Position numbers and translations under genes: made by a program. Source: Fusobacterium_C necrophorum (lineage in GTDB: Bacteria > Fusobacteriota > Fusobacteriia > Fusobacteriales > Fusobacteriaceae). Taken from it: DNA of 32,749 bases. Where the stretch lies: the NCBI RefSeq assembly GCF_900104395.1, contig NZ_FMXX01000033.1; one strand, 5' to 3'. Below the pieces are notes generated by a model. It did not search any database and was not told the DNA's origin. It was given only the letters and a program-made list of their open reading frames with translations. Shown one piece after another: positions 9,047 through 16,491 of this stretch; the first letter of the stretch is position 1; each line of letters begins with the position of its first letter.

Positions 9047-10555
9047 ATGAAAAAAATATTCGCATGTATCTTTTGTCTAGCATTGTTTTTCGCTTGTGAG
9101 AGAAAGGAAGAAGTAGATGTTTCCACTGAAAATCACCAGCAAACAGTAACCGTTGCTCTTGCCTATAAACCGAAATCCTTTGATCCAAGCAAACATACGG
9201 ATAGTGCTACAATGGCGGTAACAAAACAAATTTACAGTAACTTGTTTTCTTTAGGAGAAAAAGGAGACATTCTTCCGGAATTGGCGGAAAGTTATGAAAT
9301 TGTTTCTGATACGGTCTTGGAAATTCGTTTAAAAAAAGGAATTTTATTCCATGACGGGACGGAAATGAAAGCGGAAGATGTCATAGCCAGTCTACAACGA
9401 AACTTGGATTCTCCGGTTTCTCATGTACTTATTAGCCCGATTCAAGCTATGAAAAAGATAGATGATTATCAAATGGAGATTACTTCCAATGCTTCTCCCA
9501 GTATTTTATTACACAATTTTACACATGGTGCCATTGCCATTACCAAAGAAGTTCCTATGAATGAAGATCAAGTGAATTTGGTCGGAACGGGACCTTTTCG
9601 AGTGAAGCATTGGGGAAATGGAGAAAAAGTGGAATTGGAAGCCTTTGAAGATTTCTTTGTACAAAAACCTAATTTTCAACATTTAATCTTCACAACCATT
9701 CCTGAAAATGCAAACCGGGTGATTGCTTTGGAAACGGGAGAAATTGACTTGGCATATGATATTATTCCAAGTGATTTGACTTTGCTGACAGAAGAAAAAG
9801 GTTTAACGTACATTAGCGGCTTATCCTTTGGCTCCGATTTTCTTTCTATCAATACGGAAAGAATGAAAGATGTCGATATTCGAAGGGCTCTTTCTCTTGC
9901 GATTGATAGAACAGGAATTAACGAGGCGGTGTTTGAAGGAAAACAAAATTTGGCAAGCTCTATTTTACCACCGAATGTTTTCGGATATTCTCCGGCAGGA
10001 CTTAGCTTTTCTCAAAATTTGAAAGAAGCTCGTAAGATTATGAAAGAAAAGGGCTATGATGAAAAACACCCTCTTTCTTTAAAAATGTATATCTATGAAG
10101 AACCGAGTCGAAGACAAATTTCTGAAATTATTCAAGCAAATTTAAAAGAGGCGTTTATGGATGTGGAAGTAGTTTCCTTAGAAGTTTCTTCCTTCTTGCA
10201 ATTTACCGCTCAAGGAAAACATGATTTCTTGTTGGGACTTTGGTATGTAAGTTCAGGAGATGCCGATTATGGGTATTATCCATTATTGCATTCTTCTTCC
10301 AAAGGAGCTCCGGGAAATCGTGCTTTTTATGACAATCCGAAAGTGGATCACTTATTGGACGATGCTCGCAGAACTCCTTTGGAAAAACAGCGTTTGAAAG
10401 ATTATGCGGAAGTTCAAAAAATTGTGGAAAAGGAATTGCCTATTTTTCCATTATTTTATAAGACATATTTCATCGGAATTCGAAATCATATTTCCAACTT
10501 AGGCTTTGATCCCAGAGGAAGTCATAGTTTGTATCATTTACAATTTTCAAAATAA
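9047..10555 (+). CDS. ABC transporter substrate-binding lipoprotein, family 5 (peptide/nickel type)
   Basis: The N-terminus is a lipoprotein signal, MKKIFACIFCLALFFAC, with the lipid-accepting Cys17 followed by a charged stretch. The mature part matches SBP_bac_5 proteins (OppA/DppA/NikA group): an early KPKSFDPSKHTDSATMAV block, ILFHDGTEMKAEDVIASLQR, a GTGPFRVKHW motif, and RRALSLAIDRTGI. Length (502) is standard. A strong AGGGGGA RBS lies 17 bases after the lipase gene. No permease or ATPase genes are adjacent, so it works with a transporter encoded elsewhere. Peptides are the default ligand for the family; the true ligand is unknown. Confidence 0.88.
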   Translation: MKKIFACIFCLALFFACERKEEVDVSTENHQQTVTVALAYKPKSFDPSKHTDSATMAVTKQIYSNLFSLGEKGDILPELAESYEIVSDTVLEIRLKKGILFHDGTEMKAEDVIASLQRNLDSPVSHVLISPIQAMKKIDDYQMEITSNASPSILLHNFTHGAIAITKEVPMNEDQVNLVGTGPFRVKHWGNGEKVELEAFEDFFVQKPNFQHLIFTTIPENANRVIALETGEIDLAYDIIPSDLTLLTEEKGLTYISGLSFGSDFLSINTERMKDVDIRRALSLAIDRTGINEAVFEGKQNLASSILPPNVFGYSPAGLSFSQNLKEARKIMKEKGYDEKHPLSLKMYIYEEPSRRQISEIIQANLKEAFMDVEVVSLEVSSFLQFTAQGKHDFLLGLWYVSSGDADYGYYPLLHSSSKGAPGNRAFYDNPKVDHLLDDARRTPLEKQRLKDYAEVQKIVEKELPIFPLFYKTYFIGIRNHISNLGFDPRGSHSLYHLQFSK

Positions 10556-10708
10556 AAAAGAAAGTTCTTTCATATAGAATTATTTTATGAATTGTGCTAG
10601 ACACTCCTGACTTTAATCGTGAAAGCTTCAGACAAAAGAGAAGAATATTTTAGTAGATTTTGATTTATTATAATTATATAAATAATTAACATTTAAAAGA
10701 TAAAAAAG

Positions 10709-10738
10709 TTTATATTTTAAGATAAATTATGGTATAAT
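10709..10738 (+). promoter_or_regulatory. Promoter of the small outer-membrane protein gene
   Basis: A perfect TATAAT (10733-10738) lies 18 bases after TTTATA (10709-10714), followed by a 34-base leader with an AAAGGGGGGA RBS. The surrounding 10640-10770 region is extremely AT-rich, like an UP element. Between the previous stop and this promoter I see no clear terminator or gene. Confidence 0.6.
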
Positions 10739-10772
10739 ATATTATATATTTAAAATTAAAGGGGGGATTTAA

Positions 10773-11417
10773 ATGAAAAAATTATTATTAACTTTATTTG
10801 TTGTTGCTTCTGTTTCTTCTTTAGCTGCTGGAGATTTTAATGTGTACGGAAAATTTGGTGTTGATTTAAATTCAAAATTCAGTAAAATCGAAGATGAAGA
10901 TGTAACTCTTCCTAAAAAGGCTAAGTCAGGTTATTCTTTCTTCTTGGAAGGGACTACCACGGTTGCATCTAATACTGAATTTGGTGCCGGTATTGGATAT
11001 ATAGCTCGAAAGGGAAAAAATTATTCTTATGATGATGATTTTCATACTCCAGCTACAAAAATATCAGGAAGAATGTCTTCTTATAATTCTATTCCCCTTT
11101 ATTTAATAGCTAAATATAATTTCAATACTGGTACTAATTTTGTTCCTTATGTTAAGTTTGATTTAGGTTATTCTTTTAATAGACTTAAAAATGAAAGTGA
11201 ATATGAGAACGGGAAAAAAATAAATTTCGATGTTGATTTTTCCAAAGTAACGAATGGACTTTACAGTGGACTTGCTGTAGGTGTTGAATACAATAATTTT
11301 TTAACAGAACTTTCTTATGCTTATAATAGAGCTAAATTGAAATGGGAAGATGGAGAAAAGCAAAAATTTGATAATAAAGCGATCAGATTATCTATTGGAT
11401 ATAAATTTGATTTCTAA
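10773..11417 (+). CDS. Small outer-membrane beta-barrel protein
   Basis: The protein has a Sec signal peptide (MKKLLLTLFVVASVSSLAA, cleavage about residue 19) and a roughly 195-residue mature part made of alternating strands separated by charged loops, ending in Gly-Tyr-Lys-Phe-Asp-Phe. This is the size and pattern of an 8-stranded OmpA-like or opacity-type barrel with no periplasmic OmpA domain. Strands end in aromatic residues (for example YNSIPLYLIAKYNF and GLYSGLAVGVEYNN). It has its own strong promoter and RBS and its own terminator, so it is likely a monocistronic, well-expressed surface protein. Adhesion or pore function cannot be told from sequence. Confidence 0.75.
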   Translation: MKKLLLTLFVVASVSSLAAGDFNVYGKFGVDLNSKFSKIEDEDVTLPKKAKSGYSFFLEGTTTVASNTEFGAGIGYIARKGKNYSYDDDFHTPATKISGRMSSYNSIPLYLIAKYNFNTGTNFVPYVKFDLGYSFNRLKNESEYENGKKINFDVDFSKVTNGLYSGLAVGVEYNNFLTELSYAYNRAKLKWEDGEKQKFDNKAIRLSIGYKFDF

Positions 11418-11436
11418 GCATAAAATATTTTGTATA

Positions 11437-11460
11437 TTCTAGAATATTGTCTTTCTAGAA
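11437..11460. repeat. Two TTCTAGAA palindromes eight bases apart
   Basis: TTCTAGAA occurs at 11437-11444 and 11453-11460, separated by tattgtct. Each is self-complementary and the two can also pair with each other. They lie 20 bases after the barrel gene stop and before its terminator, so they may be a 3'-UTR processing hairpin. Nothing else is recognised here. Confidence 0.4.
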
Positions 11461-11554
11461 GGTTTGGTTATAATATTTTCTTAAGAAGTTTTGTTTTCTA
11501 TATGATAAGATTCTTGGTCAATTGCTATTGAGCAAGAAAAAAATAAAATCTTTA

Positions 11555-11598
11555 AGAGGATTTCAGAGATTTTAGATAAAATTTCTGAAGTCCTTTTT
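11555..11598 (+). terminator. Rho-independent terminator of the barrel gene
   Basis: AGGATTTCAGAGATTTTAGA pairs imperfectly with the downstream AAATTTCTGAAGTCCT and is followed by TTTTTT. Stem, loop and the TCTAT after the T run match the terminator at 255-301. It lies about 140 bases after the stop. Confidence 0.7.
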
Positions 11599-11658
11599 TC
11601 TATGTTAAAATTTGGTGAGAGAGACTTTAAGATTAGTATCGGTTGGGAGTAATGGAAA

Positions 11659-11669
11659 TTTGCTATAAT
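11659..11669 (+). promoter_or_regulatory. Extended -10 promoter candidate upstream of nagA
   Basis: TGCTATAAT (TG at 11661-11662, TATAAT at 11664-11669) is an extended -10; a fair -35 is not seen at 17 bases. It would give a leader of about 155 bases. That leader holds an imperfect palindrome, GAAAAATT-tg-AATTTTTTC (11732-11750), which could be an operator. Apart from the terminator and these sites, the 414-base gap between the barrel gene and nagA shows no gene. Confidence 0.4.
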
Positions 11670-11831
11670 TTATTCATTTAGAAAATATTACAAAAGATTT
11701 TATATTACGAATAAGGGAAGAAAAAGTAATAGAAAAATTTGAATTTTTTCACAAAAAGTATTATTATATCAATATAGAGAGATTAAAAATGAAATAAAAT
11801 TTCAAATTGGAAATGAAAGAAAGGAGAGCTT

Positions 11832-12971
11832 ATGATTTTAAAAAATGCAACGATGATACTGTTTGATCGTATTTTTAAAGGAGATTTACGAATAAAGGGA
11901 AGGCATATTTCAGAAATAGAAGAAAACTTAGTGAAAAATGAAAAGGAAGAAGTTTTGGATTTAGAGGGAAAATTATTGATTCCGGGATTTATTGATGTTC
12001 ATATTCATGGGGCTGACGGAGCTGATGCCATGGACGGAAGTATTGAGTCTTTGCAAAAGATTTCGAAGTATTTGGCAAGTAAAGGAACGACAAATTTTTT
12101 AGCAACCACTTTGACAAGCAGTAAGGAGATGTTAAAAAAAGTTCTTTCCTGTATTGGAGAAGTACAAAATCAGGAAATGGAGGGAGCCAATATTTTTGGG
12201 GCTCATATGGAAGGACCCTATTTTGATGTCGAATATAAGGGGGCTCAAAATGAAAAATATATTAAAATGGCAGGAATGGAAGAAATTCAAGAATATCTTT
12301 CCGTCAAAAAAGATTTGGTAAAATTATTTGCTCTGTCTCCAAATTCCAATAATTTAGATATTATTCGATATTTGGTAAAAGAAGGAGTTATTGTATCGGT
12401 GGGACACTCTGCAGCTTCTTTCGAGCAAGTTATGGCGGCTGTGGAAGCAGGGCTTTCTCATGCGACCCATACATTCAATGGTATGAAAGGTTTCACTCAT
12501 AGAGATCCGGGAGTAGTTGGGGCTGTTTTAGATTCTGATGAAATTACAGCGGAAGTCATTTTTGACAAAATTCATGTTCATCCGGAAGCGGTCCGAGTTC
12601 TTATCAAGACAAAGGGAGTGGAAAAAGTTGTTTGTATTACGGATTCCATGTCTGCAACCGGCTTGCCTTGTGGAAGATATAAATTGGGAGAATTGGATGT
12701 CAATGTTGTGGATAATCAAGCCAGACTTTCCAGTAATGGAGCTTTAGCAGGAAGTGTATTGACAATGGATAAGGCATTTCGACATTTGCTGGAGTTGGGA
12801 TATAACCTTATGGATGCAGTAAAATTGACAAGTACAAACGTTGCAAAGGAATTTCATTTGAATACGGGAATGATTCGTGTCGGAAAAGATGCGGATTTGG
12901 TGGTATTGGATGAAAAACACGAGGTAAAGATGACGATAGTCAAAGGAAAGATAAAATATTCCGTTTTGTAA
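11832..12971 (+). CDS. nagA: N-acetylglucosamine-6-phosphate deacetylase
   Basis: This cytoplasmic metal-dependent amidohydrolase turns GlcNAc-6-phosphate into glucosamine-6-phosphate and acetate, the first step after PTS uptake of GlcNAc and also used in cell-wall recycling. Family marks are all present: DVHIHG (His57, His59), the metal ligand Glu127 in HMEGPYF, His192 in SVGHSAA, the HATHTFNGM block, and catalytic Asp271 in CITDSMSATG. Length (379) is normal and a GAAAGGAGAG site precedes the ATG. It works with the NagE-like permease at 402-1871; a nagB deaminase is not in the window. The following three genes run the same way with short gaps and no terminator until 15997. Confidence 0.95.
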   Translation: MILKNATMILFDRIFKGDLRIKGRHISEIEENLVKNEKEEVLDLEGKLLIPGFIDVHIHGADGADAMDGSIESLQKISKYLASKGTTNFLATTLTSSKEMLKKVLSCIGEVQNQEMEGANIFGAHMEGPYFDVEYKGAQNEKYIKMAGMEEIQEYLSVKKDLVKLFALSPNSNNLDIIRYLVKEGVIVSVGHSAASFEQVMAAVEAGLSHATHTFNGMKGFTHRDPGVVGAVLDSDEITAEVIFDKIHVHPEAVRVLIKTKGVEKVVCITDSMSATGLPCGRYKLGELDVNVVDNQARLSSNGALAGSVLTMDKAFRHLLELGYNLMDAVKLTSTNVAKEFHLNTGMIRVGKDADLVVLDEKHEVKMTIVKGKIKYSVL

Positions 12972-13015
12972 GAAGATTAGAATTATAAAATTTTGATTAT
13001 GTGAGGAGGAAAAAA

Positions 13016-13660
13016 GTGATTGTATTATCACCGTCGAAAGAAATGTCAAAAGATGCCGTTTTGTCTGAAAAAATTCCGATTTTTCAAAATGAAGCGGAAA
13101 CGTTGATGCCGGAAATCAAGGGAAAAGAAAAATATGAGGCTTGGTCTTTGTATCACGGTTTGGCTTTTCGTTCTTTCAAAAAGGGAGGTTTTTCTCAAAA
13201 AGAATTGGAATTTATGGAGAAGAATCTTTGTATTTTTTCTGCCCTATATGGGGTGTTATCTGCAAGAGACGGGATTTCGAAGTATCGTTTGGATTTTTCT
13301 AAAAAAGGGCTTTATGCATACTGGGGAGATAAAATTTATCAAGAAATCATCAAAAGATGTCACAGTTCAGGAGAATGGATTATCAATCTGGCTTCGGATG
13401 AATTTTCAAAAACGCTTTCCAAGTATCTGACAGAAAAAGATCGTTTTTTACAAATTGATTTTTTGGAAGAGAAAAATGGAGAATTCAAAAAACATTCCAC
13501 CATTTCTAAAAAAGGAAGAGGGGCAATGGCTCGTTATTTGATTCTTTCTCAGGATACTTCTTTGGAAAGGATTCGAAAATTTCAAGAGGGTGATTTTGAA
13601 TTTCGAGAGGATTTGAGTACAGAAAGGCATTTTGTGTTTGTAAAAAGAAAATTGAAATAA
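13016..13660 (+). CDS. yaaA: YaaA/DUF328 family peroxide-stress protein
   Basis: YaaA proteins lower free iron and limit damage from hydrogen peroxide; some bind DNA. I place the start at the GTG at 13016: it lies six bases after a strong GAGGAGG site (13003-13009) and gives MIVLSPSKEM, matching the family N-terminus. A start at the GTG at 13001 would put the RBS inside the gene. Conserved blocks include LYHGLAFRS, LYGVLSARDGISKYRLDF (here with Lys-Lys-Gly after it), WGDKIYQEI and INLASDEFSK. At 214 residues it is shorter than the roughly 250 of E. coli YaaA. It probably belongs to the nagA transcript. Confidence 0.85.
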   Translation: MIVLSPSKEMSKDAVLSEKIPIFQNEAETLMPEIKGKEKYEAWSLYHGLAFRSFKKGGFSQKELEFMEKNLCIFSALYGVLSARDGISKYRLDFSKKGLYAYWGDKIYQEIIKRCHSSGEWIINLASDEFSKTLSKYLTEKDRFLQIDFLEEKNGEFKKHSTISKKGRGAMARYLILSQDTSLERIRKFQEGDFEFREDLSTERHFVFVKRKLK

Positions 13661-13730
13661 AGTAGAAACTGTTTTTCAAGAGGAGATATTATTTCATGAA
13701 TTTAAATATTCAGGAATGTTAGGAGGGAAA

Positions 13731-14882
13731 ATGATCTTAATTAAAAATGTGGAAGTCTATGCACCGGAGTATTTAGGAATCAAAGATATTTTAATTTCCG
13801 GAAGAAAAGTGGAAAAAATTATGGAAAATATTGATTGTGGAAATTTGGAAGTAGATATATTAAATGGAAGTGGGAAAAAGTTAGTACCGGGCTTTATCGA
13901 TCAGCATGTTCATTTGATTGGAGGTGGAGGAGAGGGAGGCTTTCATACACGAACTCCGGAAACTCCCTTTTCAAAACTCATTGAAGCAGGGATTACAACA
14001 GTTGTTGGAGTTTTAGGAACAGACTCTACTACCAGAAATATCAAGAATTTATTGGCAAAGGTAAAGGCATTAAAAAATGAAGGGATATCGGCTTATATGA
14101 CGACAGGTGCTTATTCTCATCCTTCTCCCACATTGACAGGAAGTATTGAAAAAGATATTACTTTCATAGAGGAAATTATTGGGTTAAAAATTGCAATTTC
14201 CGATCATAGAGCTTCTTATTTGGATACGGCTATTTTAGAGCAAATGAGCTCTCAAGTGAGAAGAGCAGGTATGTTTTCCGGGAAAAATGGAATAATCGTG
14301 ATGCATATGGGAGACGGAAAAGAAGTACTAAACCCTGTTTGGAAGGTATTGGAACATTCTGAAATTCCAATCCATCATTTTTTACCAACTCATGTCAATC
14401 GAAAGAAAGAAGTTTGGGAAGCCAGTTTGGAATTTTTGAAGCAAGGGGCCTATATTGATATTACGAGTTCTTCTGATGAAGACGATTTTTTAAGTGCTTC
14501 TCAAGGAATTGATTTTTTGAAGAAAAATAACTATGACTTAACAAGAGTAACTATGAGTTCTGATGGATATGGAAGTGCTCCTGTTTTTGATAAAAACGGA
14601 AACTTAATTAGAATTACATATTCTCCGGTAGATACCAACTACAGAGAAATGAAAAAATTGGTAAAAAAATATCATTTTCCATTGGAAGAAGCATTAATTT
14701 TTACGACAAAAAATCCGGCGTTGGAATTTGGTTGGTATCCCCAAAAAGGGAGTATTCAGGAAAAAAGCGATGCAGATTTTGTTCTGTTAGATGAAAACTT
14801 GGATATTTATGGAGTATTTGCTTTGGGAGAAATATGTATGTGGGATTACCATATTGTAAAAAAGGGAACTTATGAAGAATAG
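13731..14882 (+). CDS. iadA: Isoaspartyl dipeptidase (beta-aspartyl peptidase)
   Basis: This binuclear-zinc amidohydrolase hydrolyses beta-aspartyl dipeptides left from breakdown of isomerised proteins. Evidence: DQHVHLIGGGGEGG (His59, His61), the family-specific segment GVLGTDSTTRN, SDHRAS, HMGDGKEVLNPVW, LPTHVNRKKEVWE, ITSSSDE and MSSDGYGSAPVFD. Length is 383 from the ATG at 13731. I prefer this start because AGGAGG (13721-13726) lies directly before it; the in-frame ATG at 13716 precedes that site and has none of its own. It is 11 bases before the next gene, so the two are likely cotranscribed. Family assignment is firm. Confidence 0.92.
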   Translation: MILIKNVEVYAPEYLGIKDILISGRKVEKIMENIDCGNLEVDILNGSGKKLVPGFIDQHVHLIGGGGEGGFHTRTPETPFSKLIEAGITTVVGVLGTDSTTRNIKNLLAKVKALKNEGISAYMTTGAYSHPSPTLTGSIEKDITFIEEIIGLKIAISDHRASYLDTAILEQMSSQVRRAGMFSGKNGIIVMHMGDGKEVLNPVWKVLEHSEIPIHHFLPTHVNRKKEVWEASLEFLKQGAYIDITSSSDEDDFLSASQGIDFLKKNNYDLTRVTMSSDGYGSAPVFDKNGNLIRITYSPVDTNYREMKKLVKKYHFPLEEALIFTTKNPALEFGWYPQKGSIQEKSDADFVLLDENLDIYGVFALGEICMWDYHIVKKGTYEE

Positions 14883-14893
14883 GAGGGAAGGAT

Positions 14894-15940
14894 TTGGAAA
14901 AAAATGTGATCTGTGAAATTTTAGGAAATGTCGGGATTGTAAAAATGAATCGAAGTAAAAAATTGAATGCTTTTACAAGAGAACTGACAACAGAACTGAC
15001 AAGAGCCTTAGAAGAGTGTGAGAGAAATGAAAAGGTTTCTCTTGTGATTTTACGAGGAAGTACGGAAAGAGCTTTTTCCGCCGGAGGAGATTTACGTTCG
15101 GATCAACTCATTTTAGAGGCGGAAGGTTTGGAACAGGCGGTTGGAGAACTGCGAGGAGAATATGAATTAGGAGAATATATTTCGAAATATTCAAAGCCTC
15201 TTATTGCTTATATGAATGGAATTACTATGGGTGGAGGAGCCGGAATATCCATGGTCGCAAAATTTAGAATTGTGACGGAAACGACCCGTTGGGCAATGCC
15301 GGAAATGAAAATCGGATTTTTTCCGGATGTAGGGATGGCTTACTTTTTTTCTCACATGAAAAGAGGGATTGGAAAATATTTGGCAATGACTTCCAATACC
15401 ATTGTTGCGGAGGATTGCATTTGGATCGGAGCTGCAGATTATAAAATACAAAGTCAAGATTATGAGAAATTACAGGCAGCTTTGGTTGCCTTCGATTGGA
15501 CTTCTCTTTCCAAAGAAAAGCGGGAGAAAAAAATAGAAGAAATTATTCAAAGTGTTGCTTTGGAAGTCGGAACAAGTGAGTTGGAAAAAAATCAGAAAGA
15601 GATAGAAGCATATTTTGAAAAGGATTCTTTGGAAGAACTCTTAGAGGGTTTGAAAAAGAATGCGGAACATTCGGAATTTGCCGGAAAAATGGAAGAAGGA
15701 ATGAAGACAAATTCACCTCTTTCTATGGCAATTACTTGGGAACAAATGAAGAGATGTGAAAGTTTGAGCTTAGAAGAAAGTTATCAATTGGATACGATTT
15801 TAGCTCGAAATTTTTTATCCGGAAAAGATATGTTTGAGGGAGTCAGAGCTATTCTGGTGGATAAGACGGGAGATCCGAAGTGGGAATATCAAAGGATAGA
15901 GGACATTCCAAGAGAGGTCATCTTATCTTACTTTGAATAA
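14894..15940 (+). CDS. Enoyl-CoA hydratase/isomerase family, 3-hydroxyisobutyryl-CoA hydrolase-like
   Basis: A crotonase-fold protein of 348 residues. AFSAGGDLR and MGGGAGIS are the oxyanion-hole and CoA-binding blocks. MPEMKIGFFPDVG supplies Glu137 and Asp145, eight residues apart as the catalytic pair of 3-hydroxyisobutyryl-CoA hydrolase is, and the extra C-terminal helical region also fits that subgroup rather than simple hydratases. The start is TTG at 14894, behind a strong AGGAGGGAAGGAT site; no in-frame ATG fits. It follows iadA by 11 bases. No other valine catabolism genes are near, so the real acyl-CoA substrate is uncertain. Confidence 0.8.
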   Translation: MEKNVICEILGNVGIVKMNRSKKLNAFTRELTTELTRALEECERNEKVSLVILRGSTERAFSAGGDLRSDQLILEAEGLEQAVGELRGEYELGEYISKYSKPLIAYMNGITMGGGAGISMVAKFRIVTETTRWAMPEMKIGFFPDVGMAYFFSHMKRGIGKYLAMTSNTIVAEDCIWIGAADYKIQSQDYEKLQAALVAFDWTSLSKEKREKKIEEIIQSVALEVGTSELEKNQKEIEAYFEKDSLEELLEGLKKNAEHSEFAGKMEEGMKTNSPLSMAITWEQMKRCESLSLEESYQLDTILARNFLSGKDMFEGVRAILVDKTGDPKWEYQRIEDIPREVILSYFE

Positions 15941-15996
15941 GAAATTTCTATTTCAATATGGATTTTTTATTTTGCTAAAAGTACTCAATAAGACAG

Positions 15997-16040
15997 AAGG
16001 GTTATCTCAAAATATTGTATTCTGAAATAACCCTTTTTCT
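15997..16040 (+). terminator. Terminator of the nagA-yaaA-iadA-hydrolase run
   Basis: AAGGGTTAT (15997-16005) pairs with ATAACCCTT (16027-16035), with a further TCA/TGA pairing inside, followed by TTTTTCTTTA. It ends the plus-strand transcript just before the convergent gene at 16041-16310. GGGTTATCTCA recurs in the terminator at 24319. Confidence 0.85.
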
Positions 16041-16310
16041 TTAATTTTGTAGTGCTTTATCCAATACGGTTTTGATGATTTCTTTGCTGGGAACGCCTTC
16101 GTGTAACTTTTCATTTTCCAGAAAAAAAGTAGGCACATAGTAGTAGTCTAAATTCAATGCGTTAACTTTTTCCACTTCGTTTTCTTCGTCAATAATTTCC
16201 AAATTCACTTTTTCATATTCCGGATATTCCGTTTTCCATTCTTGAATCCACTTTTTTGCATTTTTACAATGAGGACACCATGAAGTCACAAACATATATA
16301 ATTTTTTCAT
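16041..16310 (-). CDS. Small thioredoxin/glutaredoxin-fold protein with CPHC active site
   Basis: This 89-residue protein has a CPHC redox centre (Cys12-Pro-His-Cys15) right after the first strand, and a cis-proline-type YYVPTFF segment near residue 60 followed by a GVPSKEI end. The size and layout are glutaredoxin-like, but the CPHC motif is that of DsbA-type or thioredoxin-like oxidoreductases. With no signal peptide it should act in the cytoplasm as a thiol-disulfide reductase. AAAAGGAGATGATAAT precedes the ATG. It is monocistronic, between a converging terminator and a divergent flavoprotein gene. Confidence 0.82.
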   Translation of the reverse strand: MKKLYMFVTSWCPHCKNAKKWIQEWKTEYPEYEKVNLEIIDEENEVEKVNALNLDYYYVPTFFLENEKLHEGVPSKEIIKTVLDKALQN

Positions 16311-16331
16311 ATTATCATCTCCTTTTTCAGT

Positions 16332-16337
16332 ATTATA
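16332..16337 (-). promoter_or_regulatory. -10 element of the thioredoxin-like gene
   Basis: On the minus strand a TATAAT lies 22 bases before the ATG at 16310, giving a very short leader with the RBS. No good -35 is evident at 16-18 bases. Confidence 0.35.
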
Positions 16338-16457
16338 TCATCTTGGGAAGAGAAGAAATGTAACTATATCACAATAAAAAAAGAATTCCTTGGATATAAT
16401 GAAAAGAAAGAAGCAAAATTAAGAAGTTTTTTATGCGAAAGTATGGATAAATTATTT

Positions 16458-16466
16458 TGATATAAT
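16458..16466 (+). promoter_or_regulatory. Extended -10 promoter of the dihydrolipoyl dehydrogenase-like gene
   Basis: TGATATAAT (16458-16466) is an extended -10 with perfect TATAAT, 25 bases before the ATG, followed by an AAGGAGG RBS. No clear -35 is seen. Confidence 0.5.
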
Positions 16467-16491
16467 AAAAACAACAACAAGGAGGTCTAGG

